A stretch of DNA of 64,000 nucleotides from DAIRDK01 sp035403225. GTDB taxonomy: Bacteria > Bacteroidota > Bacteroidia > Bacteroidales > FEN-979. Numbering within the stretch: position 1 is the stretch's first letter; each line of letters begins with the position of its first letter. The translations under genes were made by a program, and so were the position numbers. The stretch lies in NCBI GenBank assembly GCA_035403225.1, contig DAONET010000004.1, positions 53,444-117,443 on the forward strand. The letters run 5' to 3'. Below are positions 7,919 to 16,237 of this stretch, one piece after another. Under the pieces are notes generated by a model that did no database searches, was not told the DNA's origin, and saw only the letters and a list, made by a program, of their open reading frames with translations.

Positions 7919-9604
7919 TTAATTTTTCGGGGTCAGGTCTTTAATTTGCTCACCATGTTCGCGAACGATCTCGCGGAGCCACCATTCCGGGTAACCCGGT
8001 TGTGAAGGCATCACGGCTACACCATAACCATTGTCTTCAAATTTCCCGTCTTTTTCCTTTTTGATGTTCCCGTCGTGGTATTTCACCAAGAGGTACTCGC
8101 CCAGTTTTTTCCAGGCAGCGACAGTAGCATTACCGGCTTTCACAGAGTAGTCGGTCAGATAAGCAACGGCTTTCTTAGGATCGCTGTTATACAGGGCCAG
8201 GGCTTCCTTATCTACGGTAGTCATGTTGTCGATGTATTTCAGTTCGAGTTCACGCTGAACTTTCTGAATATCCTTGATCATGTAATTGTATTTTGTGTAA
8301 GCCCAGTTAGAAACAAAGGTAAAGGTCCAGAAAGCAGAAGTGGGGCTGTATTCGAGCATGTTACCGTTTCCTACGGCAAAGGTTTCGGGGACTTTGGTCA
8401 TGCTGGAGTACATCGGGCTGAAGACCGTGGTATAGGTGTCGTCAACACCGAACCAATGGATTCCTCCGATAGCGTCGGGCATCCAACTGCGTCCCTGCGA
8501 GACGAACACAAAACCGGTCTGCTGGGTGGAAGTGGCGCGTTCATGAACATACGCAACACTGTCGACTTCCCAGGTCATCGGACGCCAGCGGTAAGGGCAC
8601 TGGAACGGGCCACCGCCGATATCGTTGTTCATATCCATCGGTGTTCCTTCATAATGGTCGCGCATGAATTCCATCATGTCGTGAATGGAGATCTTTTTGT
8701 CGGGTTTGATCCACAGGGGCATGCGGTTAATGGCATAACCGTGTTTGCCCGTTTTGATTTTTCCCATGGCGTAATCAACATATTGCCCCATGTCTTTATT
8801 GGCACGGTTGAAGAAAGCCCATACGCGGGCTTCGCAGGCACGGGCGCCGCTGAAAGTCACGGGATTATAAGTATCGGAAAAGCTGAATTCATTGTCAGGC
8901 CCCGAATACCATCCTTTTGCACGGGCAAAAGTGATCACGTCCTTGGCATAAAGGCAGTTTTCAGGATCATTCAACGGGAAAGTGGTGATACGTGCCTGGT
9001 TGGCATGACCGCAGATATATCCGTCGGGGATACGAAGTGCTACCCAAACAGCGCCTTTTTCTCCTTCACCTTTTCCAATGATCTCCATAATCCACACTTC
9101 ATTCTTATCCATGATGGAGAACGATTCGCCTTCGGAAGCATATCCGTACTTTCCCATCAGGTCGGCAATGACATTGATGGCTTCACGGGCGGAAGCAGAA
9201 CGCTGCAAGCCGATGTAGATCAGGCTGCCATAGTCCATGATGGCGCCTTTCTGATGAAAGAGTTCTTCCCGGCCGCCATAAGTGGTCTCACCGATGGAAA
9301 CCTGATGCTCGTTCATGTTCCCGACTACCGAATAGGTATGACGGATCTGAGGGATCTTTCCCAGGGGCTTGCCTGTATCCCATTCGATAATATCCTGCAT
9401 GGCGCCTTCAGGGTAGTCGGCCGCAGGACGGAAATAAAGTTCCCCGTACAGCACATGAGAGTCGGCAGAGTACGAGATAAAAGTGGAACCGTCAGCAGAG
9501 GCTCCTTTTGTTACCAGGAAATTGGTACATGCACCGGCATTCATTACAGGTCCCAATATCAGAACCAACGCCGCCAATGCAGTGATGACCAGAGTTCTTT
9601 TCAT
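7919..9604 (-). CDS. Secreted C69-family dipeptidase (PepD-like Ntn hydrolase)
   Basis: A 561-residue exported peptidase of family C69, which cleaves dipeptides. Residues 1-25 form a signal peptide ending NAGA, followed by CTNFLV; signal peptidase cleavage after AGA would expose Cys26 as the N-terminal nucleophile, which is the mechanism of this Ntn-hydrolase family. Further family features are GSTFISYSADSH, VGNMNEHQVSIGETTYGG and YGSLIYIGLQRS. A lipoprotein reading of AGAC is less likely because the -3 residue is Ala and the Cys is needed for catalysis. It is transcribed alone, with a TACCTTTG box upstream and a strong terminator downstream. Confidence 0.9.
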   Translation of the reverse strand: MKRTLVITALAALVLILGPVMNAGACTNFLVTKGASADGSTFISYSADSHVLYGELYFRPAADYPEGAMQDIIEWDTGKPLGKIPQIRHTYSVVGNMNEHQVSIGETTYGGREELFHQKGAIMDYGSLIYIGLQRSASAREAINVIADLMGKYGYASEGESFSIMDKNEVWIMEIIGKGEGEKGAVWVALRIPDGYICGHANQARITTFPLNDPENCLYAKDVITFARAKGWYSGPDNEFSFSDTYNPVTFSGARACEARVWAFFNRANKDMGQYVDYAMGKIKTGKHGYAINRMPLWIKPDKKISIHDMMEFMRDHYEGTPMDMNNDIGGGPFQCPYRWRPMTWEVDSVAYVHERATSTQQTGFVFVSQGRSWMPDAIGGIHWFGVDDTYTTVFSPMYSSMTKVPETFAVGNGNMLEYSPTSAFWTFTFVSNWAYTKYNYMIKDIQKVQRELELKYIDNMTTVDKEALALYNSDPKKAVAYLTDYSVKAGNATVAAWKKLGEYLLVKYHDGNIKKEKDGKFEDNGYGVAVMPSQPGYPEWWLREIVREHGEQIKDLTPKN

Positions 9605-9650
9605 ATCTGTGTTTTTTAGTTTATTGAATCCACATGGAATCAGGATAGTA

Positions 9651-9658
9651 CAAAGGTA
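9651..9658 (-). promoter_or_regulatory. -7 box (TACCTTTG) of the C69 peptidase gene
   Basis: Full TAnnTTTG match on the minus strand, 46 bases before the ATG at 9604. Confidence 0.5.
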
Positions 9659-9711
9659 AAAAAAATCCGTGGAATGAACTTCACCGTAAAAGATTCTTCA
9701 CAAGAATACGT

Positions 9712-9719
9712 TACTTTTG
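9712..9719 (+). promoter_or_regulatory. -7 box (TACTTTTG) of the outer-membrane protein/waaA operon
   Basis: Full TAnnTTTG match 19 bases before the ATG at 9739; divergent from the box at 9651-9658. Confidence 0.5.
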
Positions 9720-9738
9720 TTACATCGAAACAACCCTT

Positions 9739-10467
9739 ATGATCAGACGTACCGGCTTTATTCTGATTCTTGCGCTTCTGACTTCTGCCTTGAATGCCCA
9801 GACGGAAAACAGGGATACTGTGACCAACGCTAAATCGAGGATCATCATCAATGCCTCCGGCGCATGGTCCATTGCCATGGGCAAGTACCAGACAACTACC
9901 ACTACCGACGAATATGCAGGATATGCTTCCGACGGTTTCATAGGCCAGGTTGGAATTAACTGGATCGGCAAACATGAACTGGGCCTTGGAGTTACCTATG
10001 TGTTCCAGCACAACGGATTCCAGAAAAAAGCGGAGAATATCTGCCCTCCCGGTCAGGATTATCTGGGTTCCGGGGGATGGAATAACCATTATTTCCTTGC
10101 CGGCCCGGTATACATCAAAGAATTTGGACGGATAAGCATGGATATTTCCGTTTTAGGTGGCTTTGTCCTCTCCACAGGCACGATATTTTCCTTAGAAGTC
10201 CCCGATACCCTCCATCCGTATGTTTCATCCGGAACAGGGTTCGGTTTCGGATTTCAGGCTAAGGCTTACGCCGGGTACCGGATTAGCAAAAAAGTATTCA
10301 TTACGGCCGGGATCAGTTATCTGGGAGGAACTCCTTCAAGATCAAAGAGTTTTTATACTTTAGTGCAAGATCCCAACGTGGGATGGACCTACGTCGGAAG
10401 TGAAACAGTCATCAAAAAGAAGATTTCTACCATAAATCCCGGAGTGGGTGTCATGATCAAACTATAA
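9739..10467 (+). CDS. Exported protein, probably an outer-membrane beta-barrel
   Basis: Unrecognised 242-residue protein. It has a typical signal peptide (IRRTGFILILALLTSALNAQ, with cleavage after the Ala of NAQ). The mature part alternates hydrophobic and polar residues with many Gly and aromatic residues (GFIGQVGINWIGKHELGLG, GFGFGFQAKAYAGYRI), which is the pattern of a small beta-barrel, and it ends in a hydrophobic strand (PGVGVMIKL). It is the first gene of a probable operon with another barrel-like protein 7 bases downstream and then waaA, which suggests a role at the outer membrane. Confidence 0.65.
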   Translation: MIRRTGFILILALLTSALNAQTENRDTVTNAKSRIIINASGAWSIAMGKYQTTTTTDEYAGYASDGFIGQVGINWIGKHELGLGVTYVFQHNGFQKKAENICPPGQDYLGSGGWNNHYFLAGPVYIKEFGRISMDISVLGGFVLSTGTIFSLEVPDTLHPYVSSGTGFGFGFQAKAYAGYRISKKVFITAGISYLGGTPSRSKSFYTLVQDPNVGWTYVGSETVIKKKISTINPGVGVMIKL

Positions 10468-10474
10468 ATCCTAC

Positions 10475-11230
10475 ATGAAAAACAAACTTTCCCTGCTGAT
10501 ATTGCTGCTCACTGCTTCTTCTTTGTCCGCACAGGTCAATGTAAAAGATTCAGCGATTACTGCTCCCATTATCTATGCCAATTATGCGTACCAGTTTCCC
10601 GGTGGCGATCTGAACCAATTATTCGGATCCAATTCACGCATCGGAGGTGGTTTTTTACTCAAGACAAAAGGTAACTGGCTGCTTGGAGCCGAGGGGAATT
10701 ATCTCTTCGGAGGCAACGTGAAGCATCAGGAGACCATGATGATCTGGATCTCGACGCCGGAATGGAACATCATTGATGCCAACGGGATGTTTGCCGATGT
10801 GATTTTATACGAAAGAGGATACAGTTTCTACGGTTACTTCGGTAAACTCTTCCCCATCCTGTCACCCAATCCCAACTCGGGATTTACGATCACTGGAGGA
10901 GTGGGGTACCTTCAGGATAAAATCAGGATCAATAATCCCAACAATACGGCCTACCAACTCAAAGACGACTACCGGAAAGGCTATGACAAACTCAACGGAG
11001 GAGTCTCTTGTACAGGATCGATCGGTTATATGTATCTGAGCAATTCGCGGTTACTGAATTTCTCTGTTGCCTTCGAATTTGTTCAGGCATGGACACACCG
11101 GATGCGCGATTACAATTTTGACCTGAAAGGGCCTGATCCCGACAACTATTCCTCTCAATTTTACGGTGTTAAAGTATCCTGGTTCATACCGCTCTACACC
11201 CGGAAACCCAAGGAATTTTATCTGTACTGA
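10475..11230 (+). CDS. Exported protein, probable outer-membrane beta-barrel, coupled to waaA
   Basis: Unrecognised 251-residue protein with a clear signal peptide (LSLLILLLTASSLSAQ). The mature region has repeated Gly/aromatic amphipathic strands (GGGFLLKTKGNWLLGAEGNY, GFTITGGVGYL, GSIGYMYLSNSRLLNFSVAF). It resembles its upstream neighbour in size and style, though I see no close sequence match between them. The stop codon shares one base with the start of waaA (TGATG), so translation is probably coupled; a role near lipid A or lipopolysaccharide assembly is an inference from position only. Confidence 0.65.
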   Translation: MKNKLSLLILLLTASSLSAQVNVKDSAITAPIIYANYAYQFPGGDLNQLFGSNSRIGGGFLLKTKGNWLLGAEGNYLFGGNVKHQETMMIWISTPEWNIIDANGMFADVILYERGYSFYGYFGKLFPILSPNPNSGFTITGGVGYLQDKIRINNPNNTAYQLKDDYRKGYDKLNGGVSCTGSIGYMYLSNSRLLNFSVAFEFVQAWTHRMRDYNFDLKGPDPDNYSSQFYGVKVSWFIPLYTRKPKEFYLY

Positions 11231-12546
11231 TGCAGACTCTATACACTTTCAGTATCTTTTTGTATGGATGGGCTGCTCGTCTGGCCGCTCCTTTTCATCC
11301 TAAAGTCCGCTTATGGAAAGAGGGCAGGGATCATCTACTCCGGAAGATCGAACAGGAGATGAGTTCCGTGCCCGCTGAACGCCGCGGGCAAACTGTGTGG
11401 TTCCATTGCGCTTCTCTCGGTGAATTTGAGCAGGGAAGGCCCGTGATGGAAAGAATCCGGGAGTTATATCCTCAGAGCCTGATCATCCTGACATTCTTCT
11501 CTCCTTCGGGTTATGAGATCAGGAAGAAGACACCGGTCGCCGATTTCGTGTGGTACCTGCCGCTCGACACGCCTGCCAATGCCCGCCGTTTTCTTAGTTT
11601 GATCAACCCTTCCATGGCGTTTTTCGTGAAATACGAGTATTGGTTCAACATGCTGAAAGAACTGAAACGGCGTGATATTTCCATCTTCATGGTCTCCGCT
11701 GTTTTTCGCCCCGGACAGCATTTCTTCCGCTGGTACGGGAAATGGTTTCTCAGGCAGTTGAAGAACGTCACCTGGTTTTTTCTTCAGAATGGAGAGGCAA
11801 AAGCGTTGCTGGAGAGTCATGGGATCAAGAACTTTACGGTGACCGGAGATACCCGTTTTGACCGGGTCACGGCCATTGCCGCGAGTCCGGTGGAATACCC
11901 TCTCGTGGAGAAGTTCAGTAAAAACAGCCGTATCCTGATCGCCGGCAGCATCTGGCCTCCCGATGATGCGCTTCTCTTTCCAATGATCGTGAACCGGAAA
12001 ATCAAACTAAAATATATCCTGGCACCACACGAAGTACATGAAGCCCGGATTACGTCGCTCATGGAAGGCATCCGTAAGACACCCGGGATGCCTGTCGGAC
12101 GCGACGCGATCGTCCGGTTATCGGAGCTTACCAAAGGGAATGCCTCCAGGGCCAAAGTACTGGTGGTGGATTCCATCGGACAACTGGCCCATCTTTACCG
12201 TTATGGATCATTCGCCTACGTGGGAGGTGCGTTTGGGGCCGGCCTGCATAATATCCTTGAACCGGTGAGTTTCGGGAAACCGGTTATGTTCGGACCCCGG
12301 CACACCAAATTTACCGAGGCCGTCGATCTCATCAGGCTGGGAGGCGCCGTGTGCGTGAAGACTCCGGAGGAGGCCAAGGCACTGGTGAAGAGACTCCTTG
12401 CCGATCCCGTTCACTACCAGCACATGTCGGACGTGTGCCGTATCTATTCCGATTCCAACAAGGGAGCCACCTCCCGCATCCTCGATGCGATCCGTTCATA
12501 CGGATTCATGCCACGAGGGTTCAGTCAGACAGAAGTAAAGTCCTGA
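11230..12546 (+). CDS. waaA: 3-deoxy-D-manno-octulosonic acid (Kdo) transferase
   Basis: A 438-residue GT30-family enzyme that moves Kdo from CMP-Kdo to the lipid A precursor at the cytoplasmic face of the inner membrane. An N-terminal membrane-associated helix is followed by the family motif WFHCASLGEFEQGRPV, which contains the catalytic Glu, then KYEYWFNML, SAVFRPGQHFF, and VTGDTRFDRV. The C-terminal half has a GT-B Rossmann domain with AGSIWPPDD, YVGGAFGAGLHNILEPVSFG and GPRHTKF. Length is normal. The 3' end overlaps that of the convergent mqnC by 22 bases. It proves that the organism makes a Kdo-containing lipopolysaccharide or lipooligosaccharide. Confidence 0.95.
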   Translation: MQTLYTFSIFLYGWAARLAAPFHPKVRLWKEGRDHLLRKIEQEMSSVPAERRGQTVWFHCASLGEFEQGRPVMERIRELYPQSLIILTFFSPSGYEIRKKTPVADFVWYLPLDTPANARRFLSLINPSMAFFVKYEYWFNMLKELKRRDISIFMVSAVFRPGQHFFRWYGKWFLRQLKNVTWFFLQNGEAKALLESHGIKNFTVTGDTRFDRVTAIAASPVEYPLVEKFSKNSRILIAGSIWPPDDALLFPMIVNRKIKLKYILAPHEVHEARITSLMEGIRKTPGMPVGRDAIVRLSELTKGNASRAKVLVVDSIGQLAHLYRYGSFAYVGGAFGAGLHNILEPVSFGKPVMFGPRHTKFTEAVDLIRLGGAVCVKTPEEAKALVKRLLADPVHYQHMSDVCRIYSDSNKGATSRILDAIRSYGFMPRGFSQTEVKS

Positions 12547-13610
12547 TTTCGCTGACGGGGGATGAAGCCGGCTTCTGTAATGGCCCTGCAGATACCTTCG
12601 GCATCGAAGGAATGATGTGCGCCTGCCACCGAAACCACGTTCTCTTCGATCATGATGGACCCGAAATCATTGGCTCCGGCATGCAGGCAGAGCTCTGCGG
12701 TATCTTTACCGACGGTGAGCCATGATGCCTGGATGTTGGAGATGTTGGGCAGCAGGATGCGGCTGATGGCAATCATGCGGAGGTATTCTCCCGGTGTCAC
12801 TGTGTTGACAACACCCGATTTGGTTCTTAATACCGTGTTCTCATCCTGGAAAGGCCAGGGGATGAATGAGAGGAAACCCTTATTCCCTTTTGGACGTTCT
12901 TCCTGCACTTCCCGGAGACGTATCATGTGTATGAATCGCTCTTCCACGGTTTCGACATTCCCGAACATCATGGTGGCGGAGGTAGTAAGGTCGATCTTGT
13001 GCGCTTCACGCATCACATCCAGCCATTCACCGGCAGTGCATTTTCGCGGTGAGAGCAGGTTACGTACTCTGTCGACCAGGATCTCGGCTCCGGCACCGGG
13101 CAGGCTGTCCAGCCCCGCTTCCACCAGCTTCTCCAACACTTCCCGGTAGGTGATGCCCTCTATCCTGGCGATGTGGACAATTTCGGGAGGACCCAGGGCG
13201 TGTAATTTCAGCCCGGGGAAGGATTCTTTCAGCTGGTGGAAAAGAGTAGTGTAAAAATCCAACCCGAGATGAGGATGCATCCCTCCCTGCAATAACAACT
13301 GGTTACCGCCCAGCTTTTGCATCTCTTCGATCTTGGCGCGGTACTCCTCCATCGTGGTGATGTAAGCTTCCCGGTTGCCGATGGGCCGGTAAAAGTTGCA
13401 GAACCTGCATCCAGATATGCAGATATTCGTGATGTTTACGTTCCGGTCGATGATCCAACCCACCGTGTTGTCGGGATGCAGGGTTTTCCTAATTTCGTCT
13501 CCGATCAGCATCAACTCTGCCACAGGGACATCCTGCCAAAGCAATAAGGCTTCGCCGCTGGTCAACCATTCATGATGGAGCGCCTTCCGGATAACGGATG
13601 TAATTTTCAT
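12525..13610 (-). CDS. mqnC: Cyclic dehypoxanthinyl futalosine synthase (radical SAM)
   Basis: A 361-residue radical SAM enzyme of the futalosine route to menaquinone; it cyclises dehypoxanthinyl futalosine. The iron-sulfur motif CISGCRFC (Cys64, Cys68, Cys71) follows the NVNITN strand that is typical of MqnC/MqnE proteins. Further family segments are QGGMHPHLGLDFY, HALGPPEI, GLDSLPGAGAEIL and TTSATMMFGNVET. I favour MqnC over MqnE because of the GGMHP and GAGAEIL segments. No other futalosine genes are in the window. It implies respiration with menaquinone, consistent with the succinate dehydrogenase/fumarate reductase genes at 46333-49781. Confidence 0.9.
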   Translation of the reverse strand: MKITSVIRKALHHEWLTSGEALLLWQDVPVAELMLIGDEIRKTLHPDNTVGWIIDRNVNITNICISGCRFCNFYRPIGNREAYITTMEEYRAKIEEMQKLGGNQLLLQGGMHPHLGLDFYTTLFHQLKESFPGLKLHALGPPEIVHIARIEGITYREVLEKLVEAGLDSLPGAGAEILVDRVRNLLSPRKCTAGEWLDVMREAHKIDLTTSATMMFGNVETVEERFIHMIRLREVQEERPKGNKGFLSFIPWPFQDENTVLRTKSGVVNTVTPGEYLRMIAISRILLPNISNIQASWLTVGKDTAELCLHAGANDFGSIMIEENVVSVAGAHHSFDAEGICRAITEAGFIPRQRNQDFTSV

Positions 13611-13653
13611 CAGATTATATTCGAAAAAAGAGGTTTTGTACCAACCTGTTTTT

Positions 13654-13661
13654 TACCTTTG
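13654..13661 (+). promoter_or_regulatory. -7 box (TACCTTTG) of the aminopeptidase gene
   Basis: Full TAnnTTTG match 29 bases before the ATG at 13691. A TTTTG at 13634-13638 lies 15 bases upstream, shorter than the usual spacing. Confidence 0.45.
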
Positions 13662-13690
13662 CATACCTTGGGTCCAAAATTACGAAAAAA

Positions 13691-15124
13691 ATGAAGCCGA
13701 AGATTGTACCAGTAGTAAAGCATGAGGCCGCAGGATGTACGGTATACCTGGTCTCGTCTCCCAAAGACCTTCCGGCAGGCATATTCAGCAAACCCGAACT
13801 CACTTACATACGTCACAGGAAAGAGGAAAAAGCGGACTGGATACCATTTGACCGCCTGGGTTATTGGGACTTTGTTCAATTTATCAAAGAAGAGAAAGAT
13901 CTTTACCGGCGTCTCGAAGAACTCCGGAAAGCCGGAGACCGGCTCCAGGCCTTTCTCAACAAGCATAAAGTAACCGGCATCACCATTTCGGGTCCCGGTA
14001 ATGACCCATTAGTTACCCTGACTTTTGCAGAAGGGGTCATTCTGGGTGACTATCGCTTTTCGAAATACAAAACCACCAAAGACGACAGTGTTACCCTGGA
14101 GGAAATCCGGATTTGCACCGATGCCTTGCCTGTCGAAGGGATCGCCCTGTTGGATGCAGTAACGGACGGAGTGTACTTCGCCCGCGATCTCATCAATGAA
14201 CCTAATTCGGGGCTTACAGCAGGGATTTTTGCCCACGAAATAACGGAAATGGGCAAATCATGCGGGGTGGAAGTGGAGGTGATGAATAAAAACAAACTGG
14301 AAGCTCTCCAGATGGGAGGCATTCTGGGCGTTAACAAAGGAAGTCACGAACCGCCGTTGATGGTCTGCATGGAGTACAAACCTTCCCATCCGAAGAACAA
14401 AAACCCGTTTGTGCTGGTTGGGAAAGGCATCATGTTCGACACGGGCGGAATGAACCTGAAGCCGGGCGATTACATGAACGACATGAAAGACGATATGTCG
14501 GGAGGCGCGGCTGTGGCCGGAGCAATGATGGCGATTGCACGGGCAAAGCTGTCGGTGCATATCATCGGACTGGTACCGGCGACAGATAATCGTCCGGGAG
14601 AACAGGCCATTGTTTCGGGAGATGTATTGCGCATGCATAACGGAAAGACCGTAGAAGTCATCAATACCGATGCAGAAGGGAGACTGATCCTGGCTGATGC
14701 CTTGAGTTATGCTTCCCGGTATAAACCGGCCCTGGTCATCGATCTGGCTACATTGACGGGCTCTGCCCTCCGGGCTGTTGGCAAAGGCGCAATAGCAGGG
14801 ATGCAGGCCGGTGCAACCGAATGGATGGATCAACTCATCAAATCAGGCTTCGCTGTCCATGAACGGATCGTTGAATTGCCCCTGTGGGATGATTATGCGG
14901 AAGCACTGAAATCGGAGGTGGCCGATATGAAAAACCTGGGAGGACCTGAAGCCGGTGCTATCATCGCCGGAAAATTTCTCGAAAAATTCACTTCCTATCC
15001 TTTCATTCATCTCGATATCGCCGGACCGGCATTTTTAGATAAACGGGATCATTATCGTGGCATTGGCGGGACGGGCGTAGGAGTTCGCCTGCTTTTCCAT
15101 TTTTTTAGTACGAAGACAACCTGA
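13691..15124 (+). CDS. pepA: Leucyl aminopeptidase (family M17)
   Basis: A 477-residue cytosolic metallo-aminopeptidase that removes N-terminal residues from peptides. The C-terminal catalytic domain carries all family marks: VGKGIMFDTGGMNLKPG (metal-binding Lys and Asp), MKDDMSGGAAV, and the signature NTDAEGRLILADAL, which holds metal ligands and the catalytic Arg. The N-terminal domain (about 1-165) is divergent, as is usual. The next gene pdxA starts 30 bases downstream, so the pair may be cotranscribed. Confidence 0.94.
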   Translation: MKPKIVPVVKHEAAGCTVYLVSSPKDLPAGIFSKPELTYIRHRKEEKADWIPFDRLGYWDFVQFIKEEKDLYRRLEELRKAGDRLQAFLNKHKVTGITISGPGNDPLVTLTFAEGVILGDYRFSKYKTTKDDSVTLEEIRICTDALPVEGIALLDAVTDGVYFARDLINEPNSGLTAGIFAHEITEMGKSCGVEVEVMNKNKLEALQMGGILGVNKGSHEPPLMVCMEYKPSHPKNKNPFVLVGKGIMFDTGGMNLKPGDYMNDMKDDMSGGAAVAGAMMAIARAKLSVHIIGLVPATDNRPGEQAIVSGDVLRMHNGKTVEVINTDAEGRLILADALSYASRYKPALVIDLATLTGSALRAVGKGAIAGMQAGATEWMDQLIKSGFAVHERIVELPLWDDYAEALKSEVADMKNLGGPEAGAIIAGKFLEKFTSYPFIHLDIAGPAFLDKRDHYRGIGGTGVGVRLLFHFFSTKTT

Positions 15125-15154
15125 CAATCATATAATCTAACACTTGTTTTTCAG

Positions 15155-16237
15155 ATGACACAACCGACTCCTGATACACAAAACCGCATCCGCGTGGGCA
15201 TTACACACGGAGATGTAAATGGCATCAACTACGAAATCATCATTAAAACGATGCTCGATCAGCGCCTTTACGAGAATTACACCATCATCGTTTACGGATC
15301 CTCGAAAGTGGCTTCCTACCACCGCAAGATCATTGATGCAAACGACTTCAATTTTAACATTATACGAAAAGCTGACCAGGCCCATCCCCGGAAACCCAAT
15401 ATCATCAACATCCTGGAGGATGAGGTGAAGCTTGAAACGGGGAAATCGACAGCCCTCGCGGGAGAACTTGCCCTGATGGCCCTGGAGATGGCCGTGAATG
15501 ACCTGTCCAATCACCAGATTGATGTCCTGGTGACAGCCCCGATCAACAAAAAAAATATCCAATCGGATAAATTTCATTTTCCCGGACATACCGAATACCT
15601 GGCCACAAAATTCAATACTCCTGATAACCTGATGTTCATGGTCACCAACGCATTCCGCATCGGGGTGGCCACGGGTCATTTACCGATTGCCCGGGTTGCC
15701 CAGGAGATAAACGAAGAACTCATTCTTCACAAGATCCGAATCATGAATCAATCCCTGATCCGTGATTTTGGCATCGTCAAGCCCCGGATTGCCGTGTTAG
15801 CGCTGAATCCGCATGCCGGCGACGAAGGGATCATCGGTGATGAAGATCAGCGGATAGTGGCGCCAGCTATCAATAAAGCCATCGCGCAAAACATCCTGGC
15901 TTTCGGACCGTATCCGGCAGATGGTTTCTTCGGATCATCCTCCTTCCGCGAATTCGATGGCATCCTGGCCATGTACCATGACCAGGGTATGATACCTTTC
16001 AAACTGTTGTCGTTCGATGAAGGAGTGAACTACACTGCCGGTCTCCCATTTGTGAGAACTTCCCCTGCTCATGGCACCGCTTATGATATTGCCGGAAAAA
16101 ACATGGCCAACCCGGAAGCATTCCGGAATGCTATTTACATGGCGTGCGATATATATCAGAACCGCCACGATTACGATGAATTGCATGCCAATTCATTGAA
16201 CCCGGCCCAACCTCCGGTAGAACCTGCTACTACATGA
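15155..16237 (+). CDS. pdxA: 4-hydroxythreonine-4-phosphate dehydrogenase
   Basis: A 360-residue enzyme of the DXP-dependent pyridoxal phosphate pathway. It oxidises and decarboxylates 4-phosphohydroxy-threonine. Visible are the N-terminal GITHGDVNGINYEIIIK, VTAPINKKNI, the zinc-binding His in FPGHTEYLATKF, the LNPHAGDEGIIG segment and the C-terminal HDQGMIPFKLLSFDEGVNY / RTSPAHGTAYDIAGK motifs. The stop overlaps the start of murF-alr by four bases (ATGA). The coupling is sensible: the downstream alanine racemase half uses pyridoxal phosphate, although this link is an inference. Confidence 0.95.
   Translation: MTQPTPDTQNRIRVGITHGDVNGINYEIIIKTMLDQRLYENYTIIVYGSSKVASYHRKIIDANDFNFNIIRKADQAHPRKPNIINILEDEVKLETGKSTALAGELALMALEMAVNDLSNHQIDVLVTAPINKKNIQSDKFHFPGHTEYLATKFNTPDNLMFMVTNAFRIGVATGHLPIARVAQEINEELILHKIRIMNQSLIRDFGIVKPRIAVLALNPHAGDEGIIGDEDQRIVAPAINKAIAQNILAFGPYPADGFFGSSSFREFDGILAMYHDQGMIPFKLLSFDEGVNYTAGLPFVRTSPAHGTAYDIAGKNMANPEAFRNAIYMACDIYQNRHDYDELHANSLNPAQPPVEPATT

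Noticed and set aside
8075..9619. Plus-strand reading frame of 514 codons opposite the C69 peptidase gene
   Set aside because: It mirrors a gene with clear signal peptide and family motifs; its translation shows no family features and is a codon-bias shadow.
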